Positions 53,359 to 61,760 of a DNA stretch of 64,000 nucleotides are shown here, piece by piece; the first letter of the stretch is position 1; each line of letters opens with the position of its first letter. Made by a program: the position numbers and the translations under genes. Below the pieces are notes generated by a model. The model did no database searches. It saw only the letters and a list, made by a program, of their open reading frames with translations, and had not been told where the DNA came from. The DNA is from Myxococcus virescens (lineage in GTDB: Bacteria; Myxococcota; Myxococcia; Myxococcales; Myxococcaceae). The stretch lies in NCBI RefSeq assembly GCF_900101905.1, contig NZ_FNAJ01000022.1:1-64000 (forward strand), read 5' to 3'.

Positions 53359-54813
53359 ATGAAGCTCCTTCCTCGAATCCTCTTCCCCGCGCTGCTGCTC
53401 GGCGCCCCCCTGGCGCTTGCCCAGGACACGGCGCCCCAGGCCGGCGTGACGGCGCCCGCCGCGAGCACCATCGACATCAGCTTCCGCGGCACCCTGCGCG
53501 ACGCCCTCAAGACCATCGCCGACAAGGGGGGCCTCAACCTGGTCGTCACCGGCGACCTGGACTCGCCCGCCGAGGTCCACCTGCGCGGCGTCACGGCGAA
53601 CCAGGCCCTGCGCACCGTGGCCCGGGCGTACTCCCTGCGCCTGGACCAGGACGGCACCATCTTCACGCTGCGGCCCATGACGGCGCAGGAGAAGCACGCC
53701 GCCGAATCGGGTGAGTCCGAAGCCCACGCCGACGCCGCATCGGTCGCGCCGCCCGTGGCCAGCGATCCTCCGGAGATGGCGATTCCTCCCATCCCGTCCA
53801 TCCCTCCGATTCCCGACCTCCCGAACGCGTTCTCCGAGGAGACGCGGAGCGAGATGAAGCGCGCCCGGGAGGAGATGAAGCGGGCCCGCGACGAGGTGCG
53901 GCGCAACATGCGTCGCAACGGCAGCCGCAACGTGGTGGCGCGCGGACAGAACCTGGAGGTGAAGGACGGCCAGACGGTGGAGAGCGCCGTGGTGTACGGC
54001 GGCAACCTGGTGGTCCACGGCCACGTGAAGGATGACGCGGTCGCCTTCGGCGGCAACCTGGAGGTCCACGGCCGCGTGGATGGGGACGCGCATGCCTTCG
54101 GCGGCAACGTCATCCTGGGGCCGGATGCCCACGTGGAGGGCGACGTGTCTGCCTTTGGCGGCTCGGTGGAGCGCGACGACGACGCCCAGGTGGAAGGCAG
54201 CATCGAGTCCTTCGGCGGCGCGGGCATTGGCCGCATGGTGGCCAGTGAAATCAAGAAGGGCGTGAAGGAAGCCAAGGACCCCTCCGAGAGCCGGAGGGAC
54301 CGCGACGATGACGGCGCGGGCCTGGCGGGCTTCATCCTCACCTTCGCGGTGCTCTTCGGGCTCGGCTTCCTGGGACAGATGTTCTTCCCCGCGCGCATGA
54401 AGCAGTTGGGCGAGGAAGTGCGCCGCAAGCCGGTGCAGGCGGGGCTCACCGGCTTCGTGGGACTGCTGGCGATGATTCCCCTCACGGTGGTGCTGTGCAT
54501 CACCATCATCGGCATCCCGGTGGCGCTGGTGCTGTGGATGGCGGCCCCCGTGGCGGCGGCGCTCGGCTACGCGGCGGTGGCCAGCGAGCTGGGCACGCGG
54601 TTGCCCATCTTCCGCGGCCGGAAGACGCAGGCGGTGGTGCTGGCCCTGGGGCTGCTGGTGCTGATGGTGGTGGGCTCGCTCCCCATCGTCGGCCCTCTCA
54701 TCACCACGCTGGTCGCTCTGATGGCCCTGGGCGCGGTGGTCCGCACCCGCTTCGGGCAGCGGCCGCAGGGCATGCCCGAGCCCGTCATCCCCTCGAACGA
54801 GCAGCCGGTCTGA
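53359..54813 (+). CDS. Exported STN plus beta-helix (bactofilin-like) membrane protein
   Basis: 484 residues from the ATG at 53359, 7 bp after the anti-sigma stop. The signal peptide (MKLLPRILFPALLLGAPLALA) leads to an STN-type domain (IDISFRGTLRDALKTIADKG, VTANQALRTVARAYSL), known from secretins and FecA-type receptors. An acidic/Arg-rich helical linker follows. Then come about five parallel beta-helix turns with a GGNLEVHGRVDGDAHAFGG-like rhythm, as in polymer-forming bactofilins. The C-terminus has membrane helices (FILTFAVLFGLGFLGQMFFP, GFVGLLAMIPLTVVLCITII, AVVLALGLLVLMVVGSLPIV). STN and beta-helix should face the periplasm, in position to signal to the anti-sigma factor. A terminator follows. 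Confidence 0.75.
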   Translation: MKLLPRILFPALLLGAPLALAQDTAPQAGVTAPAASTIDISFRGTLRDALKTIADKGGLNLVVTGDLDSPAEVHLRGVTANQALRTVARAYSLRLDQDGTIFTLRPMTAQEKHAAESGESEAHADAASVAPPVASDPPEMAIPPIPSIPPIPDLPNAFSEETRSEMKRAREEMKRARDEVRRNMRRNGSRNVVARGQNLEVKDGQTVESAVVYGGNLVVHGHVKDDAVAFGGNLEVHGRVDGDAHAFGGNVILGPDAHVEGDVSAFGGSVERDDDAQVEGSIESFGGAGIGRMVASEIKKGVKEAKDPSESRRDRDDDGAGLAGFILTFAVLFGLGFLGQMFFPARMKQLGEEVRRKPVQAGLTGFVGLLAMIPLTVVLCITIIGIPVALVLWMAAPVAAALGYAAVASELGTRLPIFRGRKTQAVVLALGLLVLMVVGSLPIVGPLITTLVALMALGAVVRTRFGQRPQGMPEPVIPSNEQPV

Positions 54814-54867
54814 CAGGGATTGCCGGATGCTTTGCCCGGCGCGTCACGCACTGACGTAAGTCTTCAA

Positions 54868-54917
54868 GGGGACTGTCCCGGGCGCCACACGGCCCGAGAC
54901 GGTCCCCTCTCGTTTTA
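54868..54917 (+). terminator. Rho-independent terminator after the sigma operon
   Basis: A 16-bp stem, GGGGACTGTCCCGGGC (54868-54883) with GCCCGAGACGGTCCCC (54892-54907), has one G-U pair and one mismatch, an 8-base loop, then TCTCGTTTTA. It is the right position and form for a terminator of the three-gene sigma operon. Confidence 0.75.
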
Positions 54918-55045
54918 CGGTGTGCGCCTTAGCCAAGGTCGGGCGCGCCATCACCGCGCCTATCAGCCAGGCATGTTGGGCATGGCGCGTCATGCCGTCA
55001 GAGGCTTTGACCGCCCGGTCCGCGTGGGCCATTTTGGCACACCCT

Positions 55046-56392
55046 ATGCGACGCCTTCCCGACGTACCGCCGCGCGGCCGGGCCATCACCGTGGACCTCG
55101 AGGGCGAGAGCCTCCCCGCCATCGAAGGTGAGCCGGTGGCGTGCTCGCTGATTGCCGCGGGTGAGCCCATGCTCGCCCGCTCCATCAAGTACCACCGGCC
55201 GCGAGGCCCCTACTGCTTCGCCGGGGCCTGCTCGCATTGCCTGATGCGGGTGGACGGCGTGCCCAATGTCTACGCGTGCCGCACGCCCGCGCGGGACGGC
55301 ATGAAGCTGGAGCGGCAGAACGCCTACCCCTCCGCGAAGGTGGACATCTTCGAGAGCATCGACTGGTTCTTCCCCAAGGGCATGGACCACCACGAGATGT
55401 TCGCCGGCGTCCCGGTGGCCGAGCAGGTGATGGCCAAGGTGGCGCGGCAGCTCGCGGGGCTGGGCCTGCTGCCCAAGACACCCGCGCCCGTGACGGCGCC
55501 CGCGCGCACGGTGCGCACCCGCGTGGCCGTGGTGGGCGGCGGCGCGGCGGGACTGGCGGCGGCGCGCGTGCTCACCGAACGGGACGTGGGCTTCCTCCTC
55601 ATCGAGCGGGACGACGCGCTCGGCGGCCGGCTCGCGAACGGCGCGCCGGAAGCCGGCGGCCCCAGCCTGGACGACATCCACCGCATCTCCCCCAGCAGCG
55701 TGCTCACGCGGGCCACCGCGCTGGGCCTGTATGACGACGATGCGGGGCGCTTCCTCGCGGTGGGCACCTGGGAGGCGGACGCGCCGCGCCTGGTGAAGGT
55801 GTACTCGGAGCGCTTCCTGCTCACGCCCGGCGGCCATCCGCCCACGCTCCCCTTCGAGAACAATGACTTGCCCGGCGTCTACGCGGGCCGCGCGGCCAGC
55901 CTGCTGCTGCGCCGCTACGACGTGGCGCCGGAGACCGCGGCCCTGGTGGGCTGGGGCGCGGAGCTGCACGCGCTGGCGAACCTGCTCCAGGAGCGCGGCA
56001 CGAAGGTGGTGGCGGTGGTGGACCTGCGGGACACGCCGCCGGCGGGCGCCCATGCCACGGCGGTGCGAGGCAGCGAGCCCAAGGCCCATGGCCTGCGCGG
56101 CGTGAGCGCCTTCAGCTACACGCGCGAGGGCGGCGGACGCGAGAAGGTGTCGTGTGACGCGGTGCTGGTGTCCGTCCCCGTCAGCCCCAGCTTCGAGCTG
56201 GCGCGGCAGGGCGGCGCGAAGGTGCCTTTCGACGAGAAGCGCGGGCTCTTCGTGGTGGAGACGGACGCGGACGGGCGCACCCAGGCGCCGGACGTGTACG
56301 CCGCGGGTGACGTCACGGGCGGAGGCACCGCGAAGGACGCGGCGGCGGCCGGACGGCGCGCGGCCCAGGCGCTGGTGGGAGGGCTGTCATGA
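55046..56392 (+). CDS. 2Fe-2S/FAD oxidoreductase subunit (HcnA+HcnB-like, sarcosine-oxidase-alpha-like)
   Basis: 448 residues from the ATG at 55046. The N-terminal 100 are a plant-type 2Fe-2S domain with Cys57, Cys62, Cys65 and Cys78 (YCFAGACSHC, VYACRTPA). After it, RVAVVGGGAAGLAAARVL begins an FAD-binding Pyr_redox domain, and VYAAGDVTGGGTAKDAAAAG closes it. In HCN synthase (HcnA, HcnB) and D-proline/opine dehydrogenase systems these parts are usually separate, and the BFD-like 2Fe-2S part is at the end of the B subunit. Here it is absent; instead it begins the next gene, which overlaps by ATGA. Substrate unknown: HCN, D-amino acids, hydroxyproline, opines or sarcosine are all possible. Confidence 0.78.
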   Translation: MRRLPDVPPRGRAITVDLEGESLPAIEGEPVACSLIAAGEPMLARSIKYHRPRGPYCFAGACSHCLMRVDGVPNVYACRTPARDGMKLERQNAYPSAKVDIFESIDWFFPKGMDHHEMFAGVPVAEQVMAKVARQLAGLGLLPKTPAPVTAPARTVRTRVAVVGGGAAGLAAARVLTERDVGFLLIERDDALGGRLANGAPEAGGPSLDDIHRISPSSVLTRATALGLYDDDAGRFLAVGTWEADAPRLVKVYSERFLLTPGGHPPTLPFENNDLPGVYAGRAASLLLRRYDVAPETAALVGWGAELHALANLLQERGTKVVAVVDLRDTPPAGAHATAVRGSEPKAHGLRGVSAFSYTREGGGREKVSCDAVLVSVPVSPSFELARQGGAKVPFDEKRGLFVVETDADGRTQAPDVYAAGDVTGGGTAKDAAAAGRRAAQALVGGLS

Positions 56393-57906
56393 GCAAGGCG
56401 ATGATCTGCTCCTGTGAGGACGTCACCGTCGACGACATCCGTCACGCGGTGTCCCGGGGCTTCTGCGACGTGGAGTCGGTGAAGCGCTACACCGGCTTCG
56501 GCACCGGCATCTGCCAGGGCAAGAGCTGCACGGCGGCGGTGGCCGCGCTGCTGGAGAAGGAGAAGGCGCTCAAGCCCGCGGCCGTGGTGCCCTTCACGCC
56601 GCGCCCGCCGCTCTACCCCACCGAGCTGCGGATGATGGCCTCCGCGCCCGTGGACGAGTCCCAGCCGCCCGTGGGCGGGCTGCCGCAGGAAGTGGACGCC
56701 TTCCCCGCCGCGCTGCGCCCGGAGGGCCCGGTGCCCGCGAAGGCGAAGGTGGTCATCATCGGCGGCGGCATCATGGGCCTGGCGCTGGCGTACAACCTGG
56801 CGCGCGCCGGTGAGACGGACGTGGTGGTGCTGGAGCGCGGCTACCTGTGCGCGGGCGCGTCTGGCCGCAACGGCGGTGGCGTGCGCATGCAGTGGGGCAC
56901 GCCCTCGCTGGTGGAGCTGGCCAAGCGCTCCATCGAGCTGATGAAGGGCTTCGCGCGCGAGCTGGGCATCAACGTCTGGCTGCGCCAGGGGGGCTACATC
57001 TTCCTGGCGAAGACGAAGCCGGTGGCCCAGCGGCTGGAGCGCAACGTCTCGCTGCACAACCGCTTCGGCGTCCCCACCCGGCTCATCACCCCCGACGAGG
57101 CGCGCGGCATCGTCCCCGGGCTCACGATGAAGGACTGCCTCATCGCGTCCTACAATCCCGAGGACGGCGTCATCTTCCCCTGGCCCTTCCTGTGGGGCTA
57201 CGCGCAGGGCTGCCAGAAGCGCGGCGTCCGCGTGGAGACGTACACGGACGTCACCGGCTTCGAGACCAGCGGCGGCCAGGTGCGCAAGGTGAAGACGACG
57301 CGCGGGGACATCGCCTGCGACACCGTGGTGCTGGCCGCCGGCGCCTGGAGTCCGCAGGTGGCGAAGCTGGTGGACGTGAAGCTGCCCAACGAGCCGCACC
57401 GCCACGAAATCCTCAGCACCGAGCCGCTGAAGCCCTTCCTGGGGCCGCTGGTGTCCGTGCTCGACAGCGGGCTGTACTTCAGCCAGTCCATGCGCGGCGA
57501 AATCGTGGGCGGCATGGGCGACGCCAAGGAGCCCGCGGGCCTCAACATGGGCAGCACCCTGCGCTTCGTGTCGCGCTTCGCGCAGGCGCTGATGGAGCAG
57601 CTGCCCGAGGTGGGCCACGTCAAGGTGCTGCGCCAGTGGGCCGGTTGCTACGACGTGACGCCGGACAACAACCCGATTCTGGGACGCACCCCGGGCCTGG
57701 ACAACCTGCTCCAGATGTCCGGCTTCGTGGGCCACGGCTTCATGATGGCCCCCGCCGTCGCGGAGCGGATGGCGAAGTGGATGGCCACCGGCGAGTCCGA
57801 CGAGCTCTTCACCCGCTTCAACCTCCGGCGCTATTCTGACGCGGCGGGCCATTCGCGTGACTTCGGCACCGGAACGCTGGAGCGCGAGGACATGGTCATC
57901 GGCTGA
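56389..57906 (+). CDS. BFD-like 2Fe-2S domain fused to DAO-family FAD dehydrogenase (HcnC/SoxB-like)
   Basis: 505 residues, starting inside the stop of the previous gene. Residues 1-60 hold a bacterioferritin-associated-ferredoxin-like 2Fe-2S motif: ICSCEDVTVDDIRHAVSRG (Cys7, Cys9) and GTGICQGKSC (Cys42, Cys47). From about 120 there is the DAO fold: VVIIGGGIMGLALAYNLARA, VVLERGYLCAGASGRNGGGV, GAWSPQVAKLVDVKLP, and the C-terminal YDVTPDNNPILGRTPGL plus SGFVGHGFMMAPAVAERMAK. It oxidises a C-N bond of an amino acid or N-methyl compound in this family, passing electrons through Fe-S to the partner subunit. The terminator at 57930 closes the two-gene operon. Confidence 0.8.
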   Translation: MSKAMICSCEDVTVDDIRHAVSRGFCDVESVKRYTGFGTGICQGKSCTAAVAALLEKEKALKPAAVVPFTPRPPLYPTELRMMASAPVDESQPPVGGLPQEVDAFPAALRPEGPVPAKAKVVIIGGGIMGLALAYNLARAGETDVVVLERGYLCAGASGRNGGGVRMQWGTPSLVELAKRSIELMKGFARELGINVWLRQGGYIFLAKTKPVAQRLERNVSLHNRFGVPTRLITPDEARGIVPGLTMKDCLIASYNPEDGVIFPWPFLWGYAQGCQKRGVRVETYTDVTGFETSGGQVRKVKTTRGDIACDTVVLAAGAWSPQVAKLVDVKLPNEPHRHEILSTEPLKPFLGPLVSVLDSGLYFSQSMRGEIVGGMGDAKEPAGLNMGSTLRFVSRFAQALMEQLPEVGHVKVLRQWAGCYDVTPDNNPILGRTPGLDNLLQMSGFVGHGFMMAPAVAERMAKWMATGESDELFTRFNLRRYSDAAGHSRDFGTGTLEREDMVIG

Positions 57907-58255
57907 GCCCCTGGCCGCGCCGCTCCCGGGCCGCGCCTGGACCCCGTCTCCACCGGGTCCGGACGCGGCCCTTGTATTTTTCCGGAGCCTGTCCTGACCG
58001 GAGACAACGGCCGGGGAGCGAATTGACCCGGAGCGCACCAGCTCAGGATAATCTCGCAAATCACGAAAACCACTGGCGACCGTCAGTGGAGTTGTGAAGC
58101 GCCTTTACATCAACAACTGAGTTACCTGGACAGGGACGCACCAGTCGCGCGTGTCGGCGCGGTGCCCGCTTCGAGTGGCGACGCTCGGAGTGGAGGCATG
58201 GCACGGCGCGTGCCTTGGCGCCTCGCCGCGCAATCCAGCGCGAGGAGGTGTTCCG
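57907..58255. other. Intergenic region (349 bp): terminator and promoter of the protease gene
   Basis: The left part holds a strong terminator for the oxidoreductase operon. The rest, from about 57990 to 58255, is the upstream region of the serine-protease gene. Its ribosome-binding site AGGAGG is at 58242-58247. CCACTGGCGACCGTCAGTGG (58072-58091) is a near-palindrome and may be a regulatory site. No other gene is seen. Confidence 0.45.
57930..57982 (+). terminator. Rho-independent terminator after the oxidoreductase pair
   Basis: GCCGCGCCTGGACCC (57930-57944) pairs with GGGTCCGGACGCGGC (57955-57969) over 15 positions with two mismatches, loop 10, then CTTGTATTTTT. The T-run after the stem is rare in this GC-rich window. 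Confidence 0.8.
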
Positions 58256-59050
58256 ATGTTCCCGAAGAGCGTTCGTGCGCTGTTCCTGGTGGGAGCCCTG
58301 TCTGCCTGCGGTACCGAAGCACCTCCCGACGTTCCCAACGCGGACGGCCAGGAGCCACTGCAGTCGCAGGAGTCCAACGTCATCGTGGGCTCGGTGAACT
58401 GGGTGAGCGCCACGACGCTGTCCGGCACGCAGCGCACGCGCTCGCGCGCGGTGGGCTACCTGTCCATTCCGGCGGTGGGCTCGCGTTGCACGGCGTGGCT
58501 GGTGTCGCGGGATGTCATCATCACCAACAACCACTGCGTCGGCAGCAGCTCCGAGGCCTCCGGTGCGCGCGTGTCCTTCAACTATGAGGACGGCGTCAGC
58601 TCCACCGCTCGCGTCTGGTACAACTGCGGCACGATGATCCGCACCTGGGCCAGCGACGACATGACGGCGCTGCGCTGCACGGCCACCAACGGCCAGCTCC
58701 CAGGTGACGTGTACGGCTGGCTGACGGTGGCCAGCGCCAACGCCGCCACCAACGCCAGCATCTACGTGGTCCACCAGAACTGCGACTACTACACGACGAG
58801 CGGCTGCACGCCGACGAAGAAGTCCTCGCCGGGCGTGGTGCGCAATGCCAACTACAGCACCACGGACCTGTCCTATGACGCGGACACGCTGGGCGGCTCG
58901 TCCGGCTCGCCCGTGCTGTCCTCGTCTTCGCACCAGGTGGTGGGCCTGCACCACATCGGCCTGGGCGGCAACTCGCAGGGCCGCGGCACGGCCAACACCG
59001 GCGTGAAGGCCACGCGCGTGAAGGCGCGCCTGGCCGAGATTGGCCTCTAG
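58256..59050 (+). CDS. Secreted trypsin-like serine protease, lipoprotein
   Basis: 264 residues from the ATG at 58256, behind AGGAGG. The N-terminus MFPKSVRALFLVGALSAC is a lipoprotein signal with Cys18 as the anchor. The catalytic triad is visible: His93 (IITNNHC), Asp135 (WASDDMTALRC) and Ser216 (GGSSGSPVLSS). CxxW-type strands (CTAWLVSRDVIITNNHC) and the last HQVVGLHHIGLG are typical of the S1/V8-like fold. Several Cys could make disulphides. Probable cell-surface or extracellular degradative enzyme, in line with the predatory life of myxobacteria (inference). Confidence 0.85.
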   Translation: MFPKSVRALFLVGALSACGTEAPPDVPNADGQEPLQSQESNVIVGSVNWVSATTLSGTQRTRSRAVGYLSIPAVGSRCTAWLVSRDVIITNNHCVGSSSEASGARVSFNYEDGVSSTARVWYNCGTMIRTWASDDMTALRCTATNGQLPGDVYGWLTVASANAATNASIYVVHQNCDYYTTSGCTPTKKSSPGVVRNANYSTTDLSYDADTLGGSSGSPVLSSSSHQVVGLHHIGLGGNSQGRGTANTGVKATRVKARLAEIGL

Positions 59051-59065
59051 AGCCGAGCCTCCGCG

Positions 59066-59926
59066 TCACGCGGGTGATGGCTCGCCCGCCAGCGGCAGCG
59101 TCTGGGGGGCCTGCCGGGGAGGGAGCAGCAACGCCTCCCGCCGCAGGCCCCGCAGCGCCATCCGCCCCAGGCTCCGCTTGAGCCCGCGAGGCAGCAGTGG
59201 CAGCAGCCGCATCACCCACCGGTGCCCCAGGCCCGGGTACACCAGGGCCTGGCCGCGCTCGAAGCCGGCGAGCGCCTCGCGGGCGCAGCGCTCCAGCGAC
59301 AGATGGAAGAAGGGCGCCAGCGACTCCGCGCCCTCCACCCCCGCCTCCCACAGCGGCCCCGGCGCCACGCGCGTCACCGTGACGCCCTGCCCCTCCACCT
59401 CCAGGCGCAGCGCCTCCGTGAAGCCGTCCAGGAAGCGCTGGGTGGCGGAGAAGGTGGCCGAGCCCGGCAGGATGAGCTGCGCCGCGCCGGAGCCGATGTT
59501 GAGGATGCCGCCCCGTCCACGCTCCAACATGGGCTTGAGCAGCCGGTGCGTCAGCAGCGCGGGCACCCAGACGTTGGCGCGCAACATGGCTTCCACACGC
59601 CCCCAGCCCTCCTGGGCATAGAGCGCCTGGTCGCCCTCCGCGGCGTTGTTCACCAACACGTCCACGCGGACGAACTGCGACTCCAGCGAAGCGAGCAGCG
59701 CGTCCACCTGCTGGGGATCGCACACGTCGCAGGATTCGACGAGCACGCCCAGCGTCGGGTAGTTCAGCAGGAGTTCCTCGCGCAGGGGCTCCAGGACCTG
59801 GGCCTGATGGTCCACGAGCACCAGGGTCCGAACGCGACGCGCAAGCAGCCGGGCAAGCTCCCGGCCAATCCCCCGGGCCGCGCCGATGATCAGCACGGTT
59901 CCTTGGTCGATGGGGAGAGGACGCAT
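59066..59926 (-). CDS. Short-chain dehydrogenase/reductase-like protein, atypical active site
   Basis: 286 residues from the ATG at 59926, with GGAGG upstream. NAD(P)-binding GAARGIG (15-21) and structural NNAA (DVLVNNAAEGD) are canonical. The catalytic Ser is present (NIGSGAAQ, Ser146). At the place of Tyr-X3-Lys, 13 residues on, it reads FSATQ: Phe159 and Gln163. The nucleotide sequence supports this reading. Without Tyr and Lys, ordinary SDR chemistry is unlikely. A C-terminal extension rich in Leu/Arg (RLLPLLPRGLKRSLGRMALR) may bind membranes. It is divergent from the uspA gene, with about 155 bp between the starts. Confidence 0.8.
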   Translation of the reverse strand: MRPLPIDQGTVLIIGAARGIGRELARLLARRVRTLVLVDHQAQVLEPLREELLLNYPTLGVLVESCDVCDPQQVDALLASLESQFVRVDVLVNNAAEGDQALYAQEGWGRVEAMLRANVWVPALLTHRLLKPMLERGRGGILNIGSGAAQLILPGSATFSATQRFLDGFTEALRLEVEGQGVTVTRVAPGPLWEAGVEGAESLAPFFHLSLERCAREALAGFERGQALVYPGLGHRWVMRLLPLLPRGLKRSLGRMALRGLRREALLLPPRQAPQTLPLAGEPSPA

Positions 59927-60081
59927 GACAAAATCCTCCGTTCGTTGAGGTGCCCATCGTGCGCATGCCTTGCGCGGTCTGCCGCTCCCCCCGCAGGGTT
60001 TGCACGCCTGGACAGCAGACGACCGGCGCGGCGCTGGCACGGCTCTTCCATCTGGGGCGTGCCATGCCCAGAAAAGAAGAC

Positions 60082-60543
60082 ATGGCGACTGTTTCCCGAA
60101 TCCTCGTTCCCGTGGACCTGTCGGACGGCTCCCGGGAGGTCATCGACTACGCGGTGAAGCTCGCTCGGCCTTTCAAGGCATCGGTCGAGGTGGTCCACGC
60201 CTGGGAGCCCCCCCAGTACGTGGCGCCCGACCTGCTGGTGGCCGCGCCGGGGTGGAACTCCCAATCCCTGGAGCACGTCGCCGTGGAGGCAGCGACGAAG
60301 GAGCTGACGGCCCAGATGAACCAGGGGGAGCCCCCGGGCGTCCCGGTGAGCCAGAAAATCGTCGTGGGTGAGGCGGCGTCCACCATCCTCGACCTCGCCG
60401 AGCAGGACCAATGCGACCTCATCGTCATGGGCACTCACGGCCGGCGCGGCCTTCCCCGCCTGCTCCTGGGAAGCGTGGCGCAGAAGGTCGTCGCCCGCGC
60501 GTCCTGCCCGGTGCTCACCATCCACCTGTCCGAGCGGAAGTAG
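60082..60543 (+). CDS. Universal stress protein (UspA family)
   Basis: 153 residues from the ATG at 60082; an ATG six codons upstream is the alternative. It opens VSRILVPVDLSDGSREVIDY with the conserved Asp. The ATP-binding motif is in LIVMGTHGRRGLPRLLLGSV, AQKVVARASCPVLTIH (GX2GX9G(S/T)). Usp proteins bind ATP or AMP and rise under starvation or oxidative stress. It is divergent from the SDR gene, and its stop lies 12 bp from the end of a convergent membrane-protein gene. Confidence 0.9.
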   Translation: MATVSRILVPVDLSDGSREVIDYAVKLARPFKASVEVVHAWEPPQYVAPDLLVAAPGWNSQSLEHVAVEAATKELTAQMNQGEPPGVPVSQKIVVGEAASTILDLAEQDQCDLIVMGTHGRRGLPRLLLGSVAQKVVARASCPVLTIHLSERK

Positions 60544-60555
60544 CGCGGACGCGCC

Positions 60556-61701
60556 TCACGGCCCTGGGGCGGGAGCCACCGGGGGAGCGGCCTGCTCCCC
60601 CGCTTTCCGCCGCGCGGCCAGCACCGTGGGCACGGCCAGCACCGCCATGGCGGCGACAACGAGCGCGGCGCCCACCAACTCCAGGGCCCCCGCGCCCGGC
60701 TGGCCCAGGGTGACGGACATCACTACGGTCGCGACCACTCCGGCGAGCACGCTGGACGCGCGATTCACCGGCACGCAGAAGGCATTCTCCCGCCCGTCCA
60801 GGAGGATGAGGCCGCCGAAGATGCCGGTGGCCTGCGACAGCAGTCCCACGGCGAGCTCGGAGACCAGGTGGCCTCGCGACAGGGCCCCGGTGAAGCCGTC
60901 GCGGATGTCACCGAGCACGCCCTCACCGCCGATGAGGGCCAGCACCGCCAGGGTGCCCACCAGCACGGGCGTGGCCACCATCTGCTCCTCCACGAAGTAG
61001 CGGATGGAGACCTCACGCGCGCCGGACTTGGCCAGCCGGCTCATTGCGCGCAGCCGGAAGAAATAGGCCGCCAGGTACACGCCCACGTCCACCGTGGCCA
61101 GGAGCGTCAGCGTGGGGCTGACCGACGAGCCCGCGGCCACCGCCACCGCCGAGAAGCTCAAGCCCAAGGCCACCCATGAGGGCCAGCGCACCCGCCGTCC
61201 ACTGAGGACGTCCACCAGCGGCGCCAGGACGAGCACGCCGCCGCGCATCAACAGCATCATGAAGACGATGGACGCCCCCGGCAGGGTGTACGCCAGCGTC
61301 GTGGTGCCAATGATGGCCGCCGAGCAGAGCCCCGACAGCAGCGTCCATCGCCCTGGCGCCGGCACCTGGATGCCCCACACCTGGCGGTGCCCCGCGTAAC
61401 GCCACCAGCGCATCCACGTGAGGAAGGCGAACATTCCCACCAGCGAGGCCGAGGTGCTCACCGGCAGGAGCGTGAAGCCGGAGATGCCCTCCCGCATGCC
61501 GGGCAAGGCGCCTCCGGACAGCGCCTTCGTCAGCGCGCTGTAGGGGGCATAGGCCACGAAGTAGCCCAGGGCGTACCCCCAGATGCTCAGGTCACGGACG
61601 TCATCATTTCGAAGGGGCGTGGCGGACAGGACGTGTTCCTGGGTGGGGTGTGGAGACAGGGTTGTGCAAGCCGCACGCCGGGGAGGTAACGGCGTGGGCA
61701 C
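60556..61701 (-). CDS. DMT-like multi-helix membrane transporter
   Basis: 381 residues from a GTG at 61701, chosen because GGAGG lies seven bases before it; a GTG at 61749 with GAGG is the other candidate. About ten hydrophobic helices (LSIWGYALGYFVAYAPYSAL, VSTSASLVGMFAFLTWMRWW, GVLVLAPLVDVLSGRRVRWP, AVAVAAGSSVSPTLTLLATV, ELVGAALVVAAMAVLAVPTV). An EamA-like arrangement is probable but weak. The cytoplasmic tail is Pro/Ala-rich. Substrate unknown. It is divergent from the gene at 61761. Confidence 0.6.
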   Translation of the reverse strand: MPTPLPPRRAACTTLSPHPTQEHVLSATPLRNDDVRDLSIWGYALGYFVAYAPYSALTKALSGGALPGMREGISGFTLLPVSTSASLVGMFAFLTWMRWWRYAGHRQVWGIQVPAPGRWTLLSGLCSAAIIGTTTLAYTLPGASIVFMMLLMRGGVLVLAPLVDVLSGRRVRWPSWVALGLSFSAVAVAAGSSVSPTLTLLATVDVGVYLAAYFFRLRAMSRLAKSGAREVSIRYFVEEQMVATPVLVGTLAVLALIGGEGVLGDIRDGFTGALSRGHLVSELAVGLLSQATGIFGGLILLDGRENAFCVPVNRASSVLAGVVATVVMSVTLGQPGAGALELVGAALVVAAMAVLAVPTVLAARRKAGEQAAPPVAPAPGP

Positions 61702-61760
61702 GCAATCGCCTCCGTGCAGGCGCGTATCCAGCGGTGTCACGGCTTTCACAGGAGCCTCGC

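Noticed and set aside
55046..57906. Calling the pair hydrogen cyanide synthase
   Set aside because: The domain order differs from HcnABC and several amine dehydrogenases share these domains.
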